Shown here: positions 1-8,806 of the stretch, in pieces
Position numbering within the stretch: the first letter of the stretch is position 1
Layout of the letters: each line of letters starts with the position of its first letter
Origin: Magnetococcales bacterium
Lineage (GTDB): Bacteria; Pseudomonadota; Magnetococcia; Magnetococcales; JADGCH01
NCBI GenBank assembly: GCA_015229115.1
Contig: JADGCH010000012.1
Location: 1 to 49,922, forward strand
Direction of reading: 5' to 3'
DNA: 49,922 nt
Made by a program: the position numbers and the translations under genes
The notes under the pieces: model-generated
The model's input: the letters and a program-made list of their open reading frames with translations, nothing else
Told to the model about the DNA's origin: nothing
The model's database searches: none

Positions 1-1
1 G

Positions 2-955
2 GGTAGCCAACAACGGCTATTCTACCATATCATGAGCCCATTCTGCGACAGGCTCTTTACCCAGATTTTAGGTTTATGTCATTTGGACGTCAGCAGCCGT
101 GTTAAAATCACCAATGGCTTTTTGGCCACCCTCAACAAAGATGAAGTGGTCATCAAGGCTAAATTGGGTGAGGTCAGCCACAAGCACAGGATGGGTGGTG
201 TCACGCAGGAAACAATCTCGGCCACCGAGACCCTGATCCCCCTTAAACATCAAGATCATACCATCGGTATGCTGTATCTTGAACATGCCCAACCGCTCAA
301 TCCGCTGGCCATCCATCTGCTGCAGATCTTCGCCAATCAGGTGTCGTCCGCCCTGCAAACTCTTTTTGTACAACAGGATCTACGACAGGCCAATGCGTCG
401 ACGATTCAGATGCTGGCTGAAGCAGCCGAAGCTAAAGACACTGAAACAGGCGAACATGTCCGTCGAGTGGTCGACTTGACACGCAAACTGGCCTTGGCCA
501 TGGGTATCGACGCAGAAACGGCGGAGGCCTTTGCGGTCGCCAGTCAATTGCACGATGTGGGCAAGATCGGTATTCCAGACAAAATCCTGAACAAGTCCGG
601 CTCATTGGATGCCGAGGAGTTTGACATCATTAGGAATCATGCTCACATCGGTGGTGTCATCATCAAGGATGCAAAAAATTTCCCTATCGCACGGGAAATC
701 GCCCTGCATCATCACGAGAGGTGGGATGGCAGCGGTTATCCTGATAGACTGCAGGGGGAGTCAATCCCTTTACCCGCCCGTATTGTCGCAGTCGTCGATG
801 TTTTTGATGCCCTAACCCATCGCAGGCCTTACAAAAAAGCCTGGAGTTATGAAGAAGCTGCCAGAGAAATCAAGCGATTGTCAGGAACAGGCTTTGACCC
901 GGCGATCGTTGAGGCGTTCTTACGGGTTATTGCCGCTGAATCGATCTCCAGATAA
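2..955 (+). CDS. HD-GYP domain c-di-GMP phosphodiesterase, 5' end outside window
   Basis: The frame is open to the left edge, so the gene is probably cut by the window; the first in-window ATG is at 32. Numbering from that ATG, residues 60-115 resemble the sensory segment (DUF3369-like) that often lies between a receiver and an HD-GYP domain. Residues 125-300 are a complete HD-GYP domain: the HD pair is at 174-175 ([14 protein letters not shown]), then [12 protein letters not shown] with GYP at 235-237, then [14 protein letters not shown]. Proteins of this family hydrolyse c-di-GMP. By analogy the missing N-terminus would carry a receiver domain, making this a response regulator; that is inference. 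The last 109 bases overlap the convergent sensor kinase gene, which may or may not be its partner. The HD-GYP call is firm, the full architecture is not. Confidence 0.9.
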   Translation, partial: GSQQRLFYHIMSPFCDRLFTQILGLCHLDVSSRVKITNGFLATLNKDEVVIKAKLGEVSHKHRMGGVTQETISATETLIPLKHQDHTIGMLYLEHAQPLNPLAIHLLQIFANQVSSALQTLFVQQDLRQANASTIQMLAEAAEAKDTETGEHVRRVVDLTRKLALAMGIDAETAEAFAVASQLHDVGKIGIPDKILNKSGSLDAEEFDIIRNHAHIGGVIIKDAKNFPIAREIALHHHERWDGSGYPDRLQGESIPLPARIVAVVDVFDALTHRRPYKKAWSYEEAAREIKRLSGTGFDPAIVEAFLRVIAAESISR

Positions 956-3246
956 GTTGCCATCTGTTCAAGTGGCCCAAGCGCCTCAGCAAACTTTAAA
1001 TGATCGAAGAGATGATCCAGCTGCTGCAGTACCCCAGCCAGTTGCGGCGCTCCTACCAACGCAGCCTTGAAATGATTGAAACAGTCATAGGCATCCATGT
1101 CGCAATGGGCTGTCAACCGATAGAGCTGGTGCCATAAAGGTACGACAACAGCTTGGTCGATGACAGCCTCGTGCAGAGGAACTGGCGCTGCTGCTATAGG
1201 GGCGTCCATCTGACGGAGTGGTAACGGCGACTGATCGGTGTTCAGGTCAGGCAGCTGAAACAGGGCTGTAAACAAAAAACGACTGCCCTGATGCGGCATG
1301 CTTTCGACCCAGATTTCTCCCCCCATCAGCGAGACCAGTCTGCGGCTAATGGCCAATCCGAGACCGGTACCACCAAAACGACGTGTCGTCGAGCTGTCCG
1401 CCTGGGAAAATGGCTGGAATAACCGTTCAATCTGTTCCGGCGTCAAACCAATACCACTATCCTGGACCATAAAACGCACCAGAACACCCTGCTCATCGCT
1501 CTGGAGCTGCTCAATACGAATGACGATCTGCCCCTGTGATGTAAACTTAATGGCATTATTGCCAAGATTGGTCAGCACCTGTCCCAGACGCAATGGATCA
1601 CCGATCAGGCGTTCGGGCAGACGATCGACCACCTCATAGACCAGCTGTAATCCTTTCTGTTGTGCTGGTTGTTCCAGCAAGACAGATAGCTGCTGCAATA
1701 CCCCATCCATGGTAAATTCGATCTGCTCAATCTCGATCCTGTTGGCTTCGGCTCTGGAGAAATCGAGGATATCGTTGATAATCCGCAGCAATAACTCAGC
1801 CGCCGTATAGGCCTTGACCAGGTAATCACGCTGGCGCTGGTCAAGACCCGTCTGCAGACATAGATGAATCATACCCATGATGGCGTTCATTGGTGTCCTG
1901 ATTTCGTGGCTCATGTTGGCCAGAAATTGCGATTTGTGGCGGTTGGCCTGTTCAGCGTCTGCCAAAGCATCGTGCAACGCCCTATCCGTCTGATGACGCG
2001 TCAGCATATGGCCGAGCGTGCTGCCAACGGCCTGGAACCAGGAACGGCCATCCTGATCAAGCTGAAACTCGGGATCAACAAACAGGGCCAAAACCACCGT
2101 CACCCCCTGCTCGGTCATGACGGGCACCCGAATACAGGCTTGTGCCATCAGTGTACCCCTGTGATTGGCCCTATTGTCGCATGTCTCCAGACACGCAACC
2201 CTACTCGGCTGATCATGGGAAAACAGGCCCAGTCGGTAGCTGTCATGAAACAGACAGCCACTACAATGCTGCAGGATCCCGGGGCGCCAAGCCTCGTCCA
2301 AGCCGTGGGAACAGAGAATGCGTGATGAGTCCTGATCGATCTGCTGCAGGAATAGGCCGCCGGTATAGGGTGGCAACCACCCTGCAACATCAACGATCAG
2401 TTGCAAGGCCTCCTGCAGCTGCTCCTCTATCGAGCGATGGCTGGTCATCAGGGTCAATCGCAACAGATTACTGATCAGCTCCTGTCCCTGATGGTTACGC
2501 TGCAGTTGCTGATGGGTTGTTTGTAACAAAGCTGCCGACCGTTCCTGCCCAATGATATCTTTCCTGAACTGTATCATGACAGGCCGCAGAAACAGTATCA
2601 CACTCATGACAAGTATCAGAAAATTAACCAACAACATAAAGAGATGAATATTTTTGAGCTGTTGGAGTTGTTTCTCCTCCTGACTTTGATAATGGACCAT
2701 AGCCTGTTCGGCAGACTGCAGCAGCTGGTTGGCAAAGGCAACCAACTCGCGCTCGTCCTGGTCTGTTATGGCTATGTCGCTAGGTGCCATGTGGACAATC
2801 AGCAAACATCGATCGATAAACTGATGGAAATGCCAATCGATCTGCTGTTCCGGTCCAAAAAACCAGTGCGCATTGGTACCGGAAAGAGGTGGTAAGGCCC
2901 GGTCATCCTTGCCATGGATCAGCTGATCATAGCTATCCTGCATCTCAAAGATGCCTAGACGCATCTGCTGTTGTAGCTGTTCAATCTGAACCGGATTGGG
3001 TTCGTCACGCAGTAGATGAGCCAGTAGCGTCAGTCTTTGCGGCAGCATGCGCTGTCGACCCAACAGATTCATAAAATAATAACTACCTGCCTGGCGATCG
3101 ACAATCGTAGAAAACAGCAGGTAGTTGGCTATCAAGGAGCAGCAAAACAGCGCCAGAATGATGTAAAATCGATGGGCCAGATGATATTTCTGGCGCAAAC
3201 GATGAGACAAAATGCTTGAATCGGCTGATTGGTTGGTTGGAGTCAT
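847..3246 (-). CDS. Membrane sensor histidine kinase with PilJ-type sensor and Cys-rich GAF domain
   Basis: 799 residues from the ATG at 3246, whose ATGA overlaps the stop of the upstream glycosyltransferase. A longer frame exists but would run into that gene. TM1 is at about 26-48. Just after it comes [13 protein letters not shown], the signature of PilJ-type sensor domains that in relatives bind nitrate, nitrite or similar ligands. TM2 is at about 201-220. A GAF-like domain at 260-415 carries clustered cysteines (HCSGC, CLETC). HisKA has the phospho-acceptor His447 in [11 protein letters not shown], and the HATPase has NNAIKF, DSGIG and GGTGLGL boxes. There is no receiver domain. A C-terminal helical module at about 704-765 resembles the tail of the 1329-residue hybrid kinase in this window. 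The last 36 residues lie antisense to the HD-GYP gene and are probably not conserved. Confidence 0.9.
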   Translation of the reverse strand: MTPTNQSADSSILSHRLRQKYHLAHRFYIILALFCCSLIANYLLFSTIVDRQAGSYYFMNLLGRQRMLPQRLTLLAHLLRDEPNPVQIEQLQQQMRLGIFEMQDSYDQLIHGKDDRALPPLSGTNAHWFFGPEQQIDWHFHQFIDRCLLIVHMAPSDIAITDQDERELVAFANQLLQSAEQAMVHYQSQEEKQLQQLKNIHLFMLLVNFLILVMSVILFLRPVMIQFRKDIIGQERSAALLQTTHQQLQRNHQGQELISNLLRLTLMTSHRSIEEQLQEALQLIVDVAGWLPPYTGGLFLQQIDQDSSRILCSHGLDEAWRPGILQHCSGCLFHDSYRLGLFSHDQPSRVACLETCDNRANHRGTLMAQACIRVPVMTEQGVTVVLALFVDPEFQLDQDGRSWFQAVGSTLGHMLTRHQTDRALHDALADAEQANRHKSQFLANMSHEIRTPMNAIMGMIHLCLQTGLDQRQRDYLVKAYTAAELLLRIINDILDFSRAEANRIEIEQIEFTMDGVLQQLSVLLEQPAQQKGLQLVYEVVDRLPERLIGDPLRLGQVLTNLGNNAIKFTSQGQIVIRIEQLQSDEQGVLVRFMVQDSGIGLTPEQIERLFQPFSQADSSTTRRFGGTGLGLAISRRLVSLMGGEIWVESMPHQGSRFLFTALFQLPDLNTDQSPLPLRQMDAPIAAAPVPLHEAVIDQAVVVPLWHQLYRLTAHCDMDAYDCFNHFKAALVGAPQLAGVLQQLDHLFDHLKFAEALGPLEQMATYLEIDSAAITRKNASTIAGSKPVPDNRLISLAASS

Positions 3247-4319
3247 GACTGGATGACCTGCTGGAGCCGTTGATAAAACAGTCCAGCAGCTGTTGGCGTG
3301 CCGTGCAGATAGCGCAGATAACGTTCCTGACCAGCTGCCGCCAGATCCGTACAGCGCTGTGGCTGGGACCATAGTTGTTCCAGCTGTTGTTCCATATCCT
3401 GCATGTCCCAGCGAAAAGCCACCATAGTCTCCCCATCGACAAAAAAGTCTGGCCATGTCTCCATATGGCTCATATCCGGCTTGAACAATAAGGCTCCGCT
3501 CAGGAAGGTCTCAAAATCGCGGTAGGCAATTTCACCCCAGCCAAACGGGGACATCACCACGCGGCTCTGGGCCAATTCACGCAAGTAGTGTCGTCTGGAG
3601 ATACGGTCGCTGTTCAGATAATGCGACAATCTCTGACGGATCTGCTGGCGCTGAAAAGCCACTGTGGCTCGGTCATAACGGGTGGTGATACGGCAGGAGA
3701 TCCGATGAGGTCGCGCAGTCGTCGCTGCGGTGGTCCTGATGGGCCAGCGCAGCAGACCTGACAAGGGCCAACGTTGGTAAAGAGCCAACCGCCACGGCGC
3801 CGTGATCGAATAATCGCACAGACCAGAATTCCAGACCAGATGCAGCTTGTCCAGCCACTGCGGATCGGTGACGAAAACAGGTGCATCGGGCTGATGATCG
3901 ACCACACCGAACTGGTGGTGATAGAAATCGGTATAGGGTCGATAGCCATACATTGGTTGAAGATAACGCTGGCGATCGCGCAACAGCTGACTTTTGCAAT
4001 ACAGATCGACCAGCGGCAGCACATCCGAGACCAGATAACTGCTATTATCGCCCAGGTCGACAAACACCAGCTTGCTGGCTTGCTGTTTTAGCTGGCCAAA
4101 TTCATCCAGTATTCGGGATCGCTCGCTGCGCCAACGATCCCGATGAAATTTGCTCTCCACCCATAACTGGTCACAGTCAAACAACTGCGGCGTGATAGCG
4201 TTGAAAGCACGCCACTCCAGGCCGTACCGCGCCAAAAAACGGCGATGCACCAAGAGCGGATAAAGAAAGGCCCGACCATTGGCACTATCGAATCCAGCCG
4301 TCAGAAGGTGTATACGCAT
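3243..4319 (-). CDS. Probable glycosyltransferase (family-1-like C-terminal domain)
   Basis: 358 residues starting [10 protein letters not shown]. The ATG at 4319 lies 10 bases after the DedA stop, whereas an upstream GTG/ATG option at 4343 would overlap it. The N-terminal half is weakly recognisable. The C-terminal third contains [20 protein letters not shown] followed by a conserved-looking [13 protein letters not shown] stretch, the pattern of glycosyltransferases in which an acidic residue near a glycine-rich turn binds the nucleotide-sugar. No signal peptide or membrane segment is seen, so it probably acts in the cytoplasm on a surface glycan, but donor and acceptor cannot be named. It sits between a DedA gene and a sensor kinase gene with overlapping ends, so it is very likely cotranscribed with them. 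Confidence is moderate for the fold and low for the role. Confidence 0.65.
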   Translation of the reverse strand: MRIHLLTAGFDSANGRAFLYPLLVHRRFLARYGLEWRAFNAITPQLFDCDQLWVESKFHRDRWRSERSRILDEFGQLKQQASKLVFVDLGDNSSYLVSDVLPLVDLYCKSQLLRDRQRYLQPMYGYRPYTDFYHHQFGVVDHQPDAPVFVTDPQWLDKLHLVWNSGLCDYSITAPWRLALYQRWPLSGLLRWPIRTTAATTARPHRISCRITTRYDRATVAFQRQQIRQRLSHYLNSDRISRRHYLRELAQSRVVMSPFGWGEIAYRDFETFLSGALLFKPDMSHMETWPDFFVDGETMVAFRWDMQDMEQQLEQLWSQPQRCTDLAAAGQERYLRYLHGTPTAAGLFYQRLQQVIQS

Positions 4320-4329
4320 GTGGCCCAGT

Positions 4330-4926
4330 CTATATCGAACCAACCGGAGCCGGTTTTTTCTGCCTCAACTTATGGATGATCCAGACCAGGATCACAACGG
4401 CGACAAGGCCCAACAACACGTAGTGCTTGATCTCGTCAAAAAACTGCTGCACCACCTGACCAAAAAAGTAGCCGATACAGCCGAACGCAATGGCCCAGAC
4501 AGCGGCAGCTATAAAGTTCAGCACAAAAAAGCGCATGTTGGTAATAGCCGACATACCAATGGCAAAAGGAGCCACATTACGTACACCGTAGATGAAACGA
4601 AACGACAGGATAAACCAGATATCGTAACGATTCAGCATCCCGGTGACCTTGGCGACACGCGCTCGCGCCTTTTCACTCCATCGGTCAACCAAACGTGGCC
4701 CAAAAAAACGCCCGATATAAAAGGCCAGCTGGTCACCGCACATAGTGCCAGTAAAGGAAGAGAGAATAATCATGGGCAACGACAGATAGCCATAAGTGGC
4801 TGCAAAATAACCGGCAATAATGACCATGGTTTCCCCCTCCAGGAAGGTCCCGATAAAGAGGAAAACATAGAGCCAGTAGCTGTGTTCAAGCAGAAAGTCC
4901 TTGTGTTCGATCAGAAATTGTTCCAT
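4330..4926 (-). CDS. DedA family inner-membrane protein
   Basis: 198 residues from the ATG at 4926 (MEQFLIEH). An earlier in-frame start at 4974 adds 16 residues that do not look like the family. The family pattern is clear: FIGTFLEGETMVIIAGYFA near the N-terminus, then ILSFRFIYGVRNVAPFAIG, then four to five hydrophobic helices and a basic C-terminal tail (HKLRQKKP). DedA proteins are polytopic inner-membrane proteins; characterised members flip phospholipids or undecaprenyl phosphate back across the membrane. The gene overlaps the end of the methyltransferase gene by 16 bases and precedes the glycosyltransferase gene, which fits an envelope role. The specific lipid is unknown. Confidence 0.88.
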   Translation of the reverse strand: MEQFLIEHKDFLLEHSYWLYVFLFIGTFLEGETMVIIAGYFAATYGYLSLPMIILSSFTGTMCGDQLAFYIGRFFGPRLVDRWSEKARARVAKVTGMLNRYDIWFILSFRFIYGVRNVAPFAIGMSAITNMRFFVLNFIAAAVWAIAFGCIGYFFGQVVQQFFDEIKHYVLLGLVAVVILVWIIHKLRQKKPAPVGSI

Positions 4927-5534
4927 TGAAACAACCCATAAAGAAAATGCTGTTCCTTGCCAGACGGCGTACAATGCAACTCATCGGTGGTGGCCATGAG
5001 GGTAAACTCCTGACCCAGTTCATGCTGTAACGTTTCGATATCATAGCGACGGACCGGTAGCTGACTGCACTGCTGCGGGCCATCGATGGCAAAAGTGGCC
5101 ATGATAACATAACCAGATGGACGCAGGGCCTGCTTCAAAACAGTCCGATAATGTTGTCGATCCGCCGCCTCGGTCAGAAAGTGGAACACAGCTCGGTCGT
5201 GCCACAGGGTGTAGTGGCGTTTCGGCCGAAAATGGGTCACGTCAGACACCAACCACTCCACCTGCGCTGCCTGAGCCCCCAGCCGTTGCCGGCTAATCTC
5301 CAGCGCTGCGGCAGAGATGTCCAGCAGAGATAACTGACCGTACCCCATGGCCAATAAATGGTCAACCAGTGTCGAAGCCCCGGCACCAACATCAAGGATG
5401 GCCTCATCCGGACCAAGTTGCAGCTGGCTGATCCAATCCAGTACAATCTGCGGACGTTGCTGATACCAGCTGACATCGTCTGCCGCCCGCGTGTTGTAGA
5501 CCTGATCCCAGTGCATCGTGCGCGTATCGCCCAT
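4911..5534 (-). CDS. Class I SAM-dependent methyltransferase
   Basis: 207 residues. The ATG at 5534 shares its A with the acpS stop codon (TAATG), which argues for this start over an upstream one. Motif I, which binds S-adenosylmethionine, is ILDVGAGASTLVDHLL at about residues 46-61; the acidic motif II segment is LSLLDISAAALE, and VEWLVSDVTHF and WHDRAVFHFL follow. The opening MHWDQVYNTR...SWYQ is typical of small cytoplasmic methyltransferases of the Methyltransf_11/25 groups, some of which are annotated as tellurite-resistance or thiol methyltransferases. The substrate cannot be read from the sequence. It sits between acpS and the DedA gene in a tightly packed operon. Confidence 0.88.
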   Translation of the reverse strand: MGDTRTMHWDQVYNTRAADDVSWYQQRPQIVLDWISQLQLGPDEAILDVGAGASTLVDHLLAMGYGQLSLLDISAAALEISRQRLGAQAAQVEWLVSDVTHFRPKRHYTLWHDRAVFHFLTEAADRQHYRTVLKQALRPSGYVIMATFAIDGPQQCSQLPVRRYDIETLQHELGQEFTLMATTDELHCTPSGKEQHFLYGLFQWNNF

Positions 5535-5944
5535 TAGAATTCTATCACTCCCTCTCCTTGTCCGAGTTGTTCCAGTACCACGACAGCCCAAGCCAAACCG
5601 GCCTCATCGCTCAATGACAGATGGACACGGTCGACCTGTAGCTGTTGCAGCCGAATCGCCGTTGCCGCTGTAGTATACATGACCGGCTTGCCATAGGCAT
5701 CGGATAACACTTCCATATCGCGGAACCAGATCCCCTCACGCATACCCGTCCCCAAGGCTTTGGCCATGGCCTCCTTGGCCGCAAACCGCTTGGCATAGCA
5801 AGCCGAAGCAGCATGAGCCCGCACTTGACATAAAGCAACTTCCCTGTCTGTAAAGATCCGTTGCAGAAACCGGTCACCAAAACGCCCGATCGCAGCGGCG
5901 ATCCGTTCAATACGGACCAGATCGGTACCAAGCGCTATGATCAT
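5534..5944 (-). CDS. acpS: Holo-[acyl-carrier-protein] synthase
   Basis: 136 residues, the usual size for AcpS. It transfers 4'-phosphopantetheine from CoA to the serine of acyl carrier protein, activating fatty-acid synthesis in the cytoplasm. The signature is complete: [10 protein letters not shown] at the N-terminus, with the Mg-binding Asp, and the [17 protein letters not shown] block with the catalytic Glu, followed by VHLSLSDE near the C-terminus. The start at 5944 forms an ATGA overlap with the pdxJ stop; a second ATG two codons upstream (5950) is also possible. The pdxJ-acpS order is common in Pseudomonadota, and the overlap implies translational coupling. Confidence 0.96.
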   Translation of the reverse strand: MIIALGTDLVRIERIAAAIGRFGDRFLQRIFTDREVALCQVRAHAASACYAKRFAAKEAMAKALGTGMREGIWFRDMEVLSDAYGKPVMYTTAATAIRLQQLQVDRVHLSLSDEAGLAWAVVVLEQLGQGEGVIEF

Positions 5945-6684
5945 GGCCATTCACGGGAGTACTTAGCATGATCGTGTATCAGCTGCTTCATGTCCCGCAC
6001 GGCCCTCTCGATACCGACAAAAACAGCACGGGCAATAATGGCGTGACCGATGTTGAGTTCATTGAGGCCGGGAATGGCCGCCACCTCCTGAACATTATGG
6101 TAATTGAGGCCATGGCCGGCATTGGTAATCAACCCCTTGGCACTGGCCTGCACAAAAGCAATTTTCAGTTTTTCCAGTTCGTAAAGACGATGATCGTTAT
6201 TGGTGCTATTGGCATAAGCTCCGGTGTGAAATTCTACCGACCGGGTACCAGTTTCAGCAGCCGCAACAATCTGGTCAAACTCCGGATCAATGAAGAGGGA
6301 AACGTGAATACCAGCCTGTTTCAGCTGGTTGACCGTGCTGCTAATCTGCTTGTGATGACGCACCACATCCAGTCCACCCTCTGTGGTTACCTCCTCACGC
6401 CGTTCCGGCACTAGACAACATTCGGCAGGACGTAACCGGCAGGCCAGATCGGTCATTTCACTGGTGGCCGCCATTTCCAGGTTAAGCTTGATCTGCAGGA
6501 TTTTGAGTAATTGCTCGACGTCATGTTCCTGGATATGGCGCCGATCTTCGCGCAAATGAACCGTGATACCATCGGCACCGGCCAGTTCCGCCAACGAAGC
6601 CGCCAGCACCGGATCCGGGTAACTGGTACGACGTGCCTGACGTAGCGTGGCCACGTGATCGATGTTAACACCCAATTGAACCAT
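5941..6684 (-). CDS. pdxJ: Pyridoxine 5'-phosphate synthase
   Basis: 247 residues, normal family length. PdxJ condenses 3-amino-2-oxopropyl phosphate with 1-deoxyxylulose 5-phosphate to give pyridoxine 5'-phosphate, the last ring-forming step of DXP-dependent vitamin B6 synthesis. The hallmarks are [15 protein letters not shown] at the N-terminus, [16 protein letters not shown] with the catalytic and phosphate-binding residues, LEMAAT, and VTTEGGLD. A strong Shine-Dalgarno lies just upstream (6689-6699). It is the first gene of a minus-strand run that continues with acpS, a methyltransferase, DedA, a glycosyltransferase and a sensor kinase, with almost every junction overlapping. The promoter must lie in the 158 bases shared with the divergent gene at 6843; no convincing sigma-70 boxes could be fixed there. 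Confidence 0.97.
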   Translation of the reverse strand: MVQLGVNIDHVATLRQARRTSYPDPVLAASLAELAGADGITVHLREDRRHIQEHDVEQLLKILQIKLNLEMAATSEMTDLACRLRPAECCLVPERREEVTTEGGLDVVRHHKQISSTVNQLKQAGIHVSLFIDPEFDQIVAAAETGTRSVEFHTGAYANSTNNDHRLYELEKLKIAFVQASAKGLITNAGHGLNYHNVQEVAAIPGLNELNIGHAIIARAVFVGIERAVRDMKQLIHDHAKYSREWP

Positions 6685-6688
6685 TCTG

Positions 6689-6699
6689 CCCCTCCTTTT
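6689..6699 (-). promoter_or_regulatory. Strong ribosome binding site of pdxJ
   Basis: Read on the minus strand this is AAAAGGAGGGG, a near-perfect anti-16S match about 5 bases before the pdxJ ATG. It fixes the pdxJ start and marks the head of the operon; the following genes have overlapping starts and weaker sites. Confidence 0.85.
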
Positions 6700-6842
6700 G
6701 ATAAAAAATAGCGCACCCGTGACAAAATCATCTACCCAACATCCCTCATAAATGATAAATTCACTGGGTGAGATAGATGGTAACCGTATCGACGCTGTTG
6801 CACTATGAAAAAATTACAATTGTTCTTAACAGGAGATCCCTC

Positions 6843-7262
6843 ATGAGTTCCCATGTCGATCCATTGCTGGAAAAATCACTGGAAAAATGCCTGGACATTA
6901 TCGCACCGCTGTTTGTTGACGTACGCACCCACAACCGTGGCATGATTCCTCGTGAGCTATTAAGCAACAACTATGTACTGGGCTTTGTCAAAGGGATGAT
7001 GAACGTGCTGCTGGGACGTTGCGGGGTGATCGCCGAACGGGATCGCGGTATGGCCATCCTGGAAGTCTGTGCCCGAACGTTCGACTGTGACTCACACACC
7101 ATCGGTGAACGGCTGGTCAATCTTCATCTGGAGAAGGATGACCTGGACTATCTGGAAGGCATCAACGATGGCAGTGATTATCTGGTTGGCCTGACCGAAG
7201 GACGCCGCGAGGAGGTAACCTATCGGCTGATGAATCGCCTTGAGCCCTACATCAAGTTCTGA
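6843..7262 (+). CDS. Conserved-looking protein of unknown function
   Basis: 139 residues starting MSSHVDPLLEKSLEK. I do not recognise a family. The ATG at 6843 is chosen because AGGAG sits 7 bases upstream (6831-6835); an upstream GTG-type start would lack a site. The protein is soluble, mostly helical and rich in charged residues, with no signal peptide, membrane segment or metal motif. Features that look functional are RGMIPRELLSNNYVLGFVKG, three cysteines (GRCGV, EVCART, FDCDS), and an acidic stretch LEKDDLDYLEGINDGSDYLVG. It overlaps the start of the next gene, a thioredoxin-like ferredoxin, so the two are probably made together and may act together; that is inference only. Confidence 0.75.
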   Translation: MSSHVDPLLEKSLEKCLDIIAPLFVDVRTHNRGMIPRELLSNNYVLGFVKGMMNVLLGRCGVIAERDRGMAILEVCARTFDCDSHTIGERLVNLHLEKDDLDYLEGINDGSDYLVGLTEGRREEVTYRLMNRLEPYIKF

Positions 7263-7566
7263 GCCCTCATCACAGACTTTGGAGCTGTCCCTCATCGTCT
7301 GCGTCCGGGAACGGTATGGACTGAATCCTTCCTGCGCCGGACGTGGCAGTCGGCAGCTGGCGGAGCTGCTGCGCCAGCAAATCGGGGATCTTGGTTTGCC
7401 GGTTCAGGTCAAGGAGTTTCATTGTCTTGGTTCGTGCAACGAGGGTCCCAACATGCGCATCTCCCCGGGAGGACGCTTCTGGAGACACGTGACCAATGAG
7501 GATGTTGCTCCTATTATCAGCGAATTAAAAGATATGACAGAGCAACTACAGCAGCATAAGCCCTAA
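7240..7566 (+). CDS. Thioredoxin-like [2Fe-2S] ferredoxin
   Basis: 108 residues from a TTG at 7240. The start is uncertain; a TTG at 7279 would give 95 residues and no clear Shine-Dalgarno favours either. The pattern matches small thioredoxin-fold ferredoxins: LIVCVRERYGLNPSCAGRGS supplies two cysteines ten residues apart, and FHCLGSCNEGPN supplies the second pair with a Cx3C spacing. Together these four would ligate a [2Fe-2S] cluster. GRFWRHVTNEDV follows as in other members. Such proteins carry electrons in the cytoplasm, sometimes for cobalamin or nitrogen metabolism, but the partner cannot be told from the neighbours. The gene overlaps the end of the unknown gene upstream by 23 bases. 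Confidence 0.82.
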   Translation: MSPTSSSEPSSQTLELSLIVCVRERYGLNPSCAGRGSRQLAELLRQQIGDLGLPVQVKEFHCLGSCNEGPNMRISPGGRFWRHVTNEDVAPIISELKDMTEQLQQHKP

Positions 7567-7628
7567 ATCAGTCCGTCCTGATAATATTTGACTTGAACCA
7601 TGCCGCCCATTGGTCGATTCCCTTTAGC

Positions 7629-7659
7629 ATAGCGCCTCTTGCTGAACGAGCGGCGCTAT
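7629..7659. other. Perfect 8-bp inverted repeat between genes
   Basis: ATAGCGCC (7629-7636) pairs with GGCGCTAT (7652-7659) across a 15-base loop in which CTTG and CGAG could extend the pairing with a wobble. It lies 62 bases after the ferredoxin stop and 53 bases before the lipoprotein start. There is no run of T after it on either strand, so a classical terminator is doubtful; an operator or a 5'-leader hairpin is equally possible. Confidence 0.4.
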
Positions 7660-7712
7660 CGACTACTACAGTCTCACAAAAATGGTCTCGCAATCGTGGG
7701 GGGGAATCAACG

Positions 7713-8207
7713 ATGATGGATGAATCAAGACAGTGGCATACGCTGCGCAGGCATAAATGGGTCTTGGTGGTTGGGGTCTGTTCGGTACTGGCTGGTGGGT
7801 GTAGCACCCCTGGACCGTCCGGTGTGATGACCGTCGTCAATCCGACCCCTGTTTACTCCTTACCCGTTATGACAGGCAGCCAGGACGACAACGGCAACCG
7901 GGCCGCTGCTACTGCTCCGGCCTCGCAGGTTACCAGCGCTAACCCTGCCTATGGTTCGGGCAAGTCGGTCCCCATCAAGCCAACTGCCGGCAAACCAACT
8001 CGAGGGCATGCAGCAGCCCCAGCCACAACGGTCAAGTCAGGCCAGAAGGCTACCAAAATTGCGTCGGCCAAAAAGCAGCCTTGTCAGAATGTCAAAGCCA
8101 AGCCTGCTGCCGCCAAAAAAGCGTCCAAACCCAGCGCAGCCAAACACGGTATGAGCCGTGCCAAAGCTGCCCTTCCGGCTGTACCAGGTCCGGCACCACA
8201 AAAATAA
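7713..8207 (+). CDS. Lipoprotein-like protein with Lys/Ala/Pro-rich low-complexity tail
   Basis: 164 residues from the ATG at 7713 (MMDESRQWH). An upstream in-frame start would place the signal peptide too far inside. Basic residues (LRRHK) precede a hydrophobic stretch WVLVVGVCSVLAGGC whose final cysteine could be lipidated, although AGGC is not the ideal lipobox. After it comes a Pro/Ser-rich part, then from about residue 95 a tail made of Lys, Ala, Pro and Ser (KPAAAKKASKPSAAKHG) resembling histone H1-like or cell-wall-binding tails. No enzyme motif is present. It is likely anchored in the envelope, with a basic tail that could bind anionic polymer. Function unknown; the 3' neighbour is another small exported protein. 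Confidence 0.75.
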   Translation: MMDESRQWHTLRRHKWVLVVGVCSVLAGGCSTPGPSGVMTVVNPTPVYSLPVMTGSQDDNGNRAAATAPASQVTSANPAYGSGKSVPIKPTAGKPTRGHAAAPATTVKSGQKATKIASAKKQPCQNVKAKPAAAKKASKPSAAKHGMSRAKAALPAVPGPAPQK

Positions 8208-8222
8208 CGGGAGCACATCACC

Positions 8223-8588
8223 ATGACCAGTACCCGAATCGTTGATCGCCGTCTCTCCATGACCATGAGCACCCTGCTGGCCTTCGCCATCGCGCTGATC
8301 GGTTGCATCAGCCAGGCACGGGCCGATAACGCCGGATTAGGGATGCTTCTGGGTGGTTCAGCCCTGGCCGGATTACTCTATCATGTTCAACAGCCGGTGG
8401 GGGACCACCATCCGGGTTACGCCACGTTGCCCCCCCAACCCGCTGCTGCTCCCATCGTGATTGGCAAGGGACCGGCCATGATTTACCACTCGGTCGCCCC
8501 TTCAGCCTGGATGACACCAGCCGCCAGCTATTCGCCTGCTTCCATCACCCATATGCCGGAGTCGATCTCGATCGTTTCGGTACGATAG
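8223..8588 (+). CDS. Small exported protein of unknown function
   Basis: 121 residues. A GGGAG site lies upstream of the ATG at 8223, 15 bases after the lipoprotein stop, so the two are probably one operon. The N-terminus is a signal peptide: basic residues (RIVDRR), a hydrophobic core MSTLLAFAIALIGCI and a likely cleavage site after QARA. The mature part begins with glycine-rich GLGMLLGGSALAGLLYH, which might insert in a membrane, followed by His, Pro and Ala-rich sequence without recognisable domains. A GLG...LLGG stretch also occurs in outer-membrane glycine-zipper proteins, but this is too short to assign. Function unknown. Confidence 0.7.
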   Translation: MTSTRIVDRRLSMTMSTLLAFAIALIGCISQARADNAGLGMLLGGSALAGLLYHVQQPVGDHHPGYATLPPQPAAAPIVIGKGPAMIYHSVAPSAWMTPAASYSPASITHMPESISIVSVR

Positions 8589-8602
8589 CCCCACAACAGC
8601 AT

Positions 8603-8631
8603 GGGAGCGGTCAGCCAGCCTGGTCGCTCCC
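8603..8631. terminator. Candidate hairpin terminator after the small exported protein gene
   Basis: GGGAGCG (8603-8609) pairs perfectly with CGCTCCC (8625-8631) 15 bases after the stop of the exported-protein gene. The stem is GC-rich but no T tract follows, so termination efficiency is uncertain. The rest of the gap up to 8806 shows no gene that can be supported. It separates the plus-strand genes from the minus-strand accessory island. Confidence 0.4.
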
Positions 8632-8806
8632 CTGTCGGCAAGCAATCAGCAAGCAAATTCCCTTATCAACCCTTGACCGCCGCTGGGGCGAACGCAGGCT
8701 GAGACGTCCGGCAATGCGTTGAACATGACGGGCAGTGGTACCGTTCATGATCCGCCTTCGCTACAAGGAGTCATGGAGTATTTTCCCAGTACGGCCATGT
8801 TCAGCG

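Noticed and set aside
3247-3456. N-terminal extension of the first sensor kinase to 869 residues
   Set aside because: It lies inside the glycosyltransferase gene in another frame; the ATGA overlap at 3246 gives a natural start.
4279-4929. Plus-strand frame of 216 residues opposite the DedA gene
   Set aside because: No domain and composition typical of antisense; the DedA frame carries family motifs.
6698-6725. Possible sigma-70 boxes TTGTCA and TATCAA before pdxJ
   Set aside because: The -10 would overlap the ribosome site, so the transcript would begin within it.
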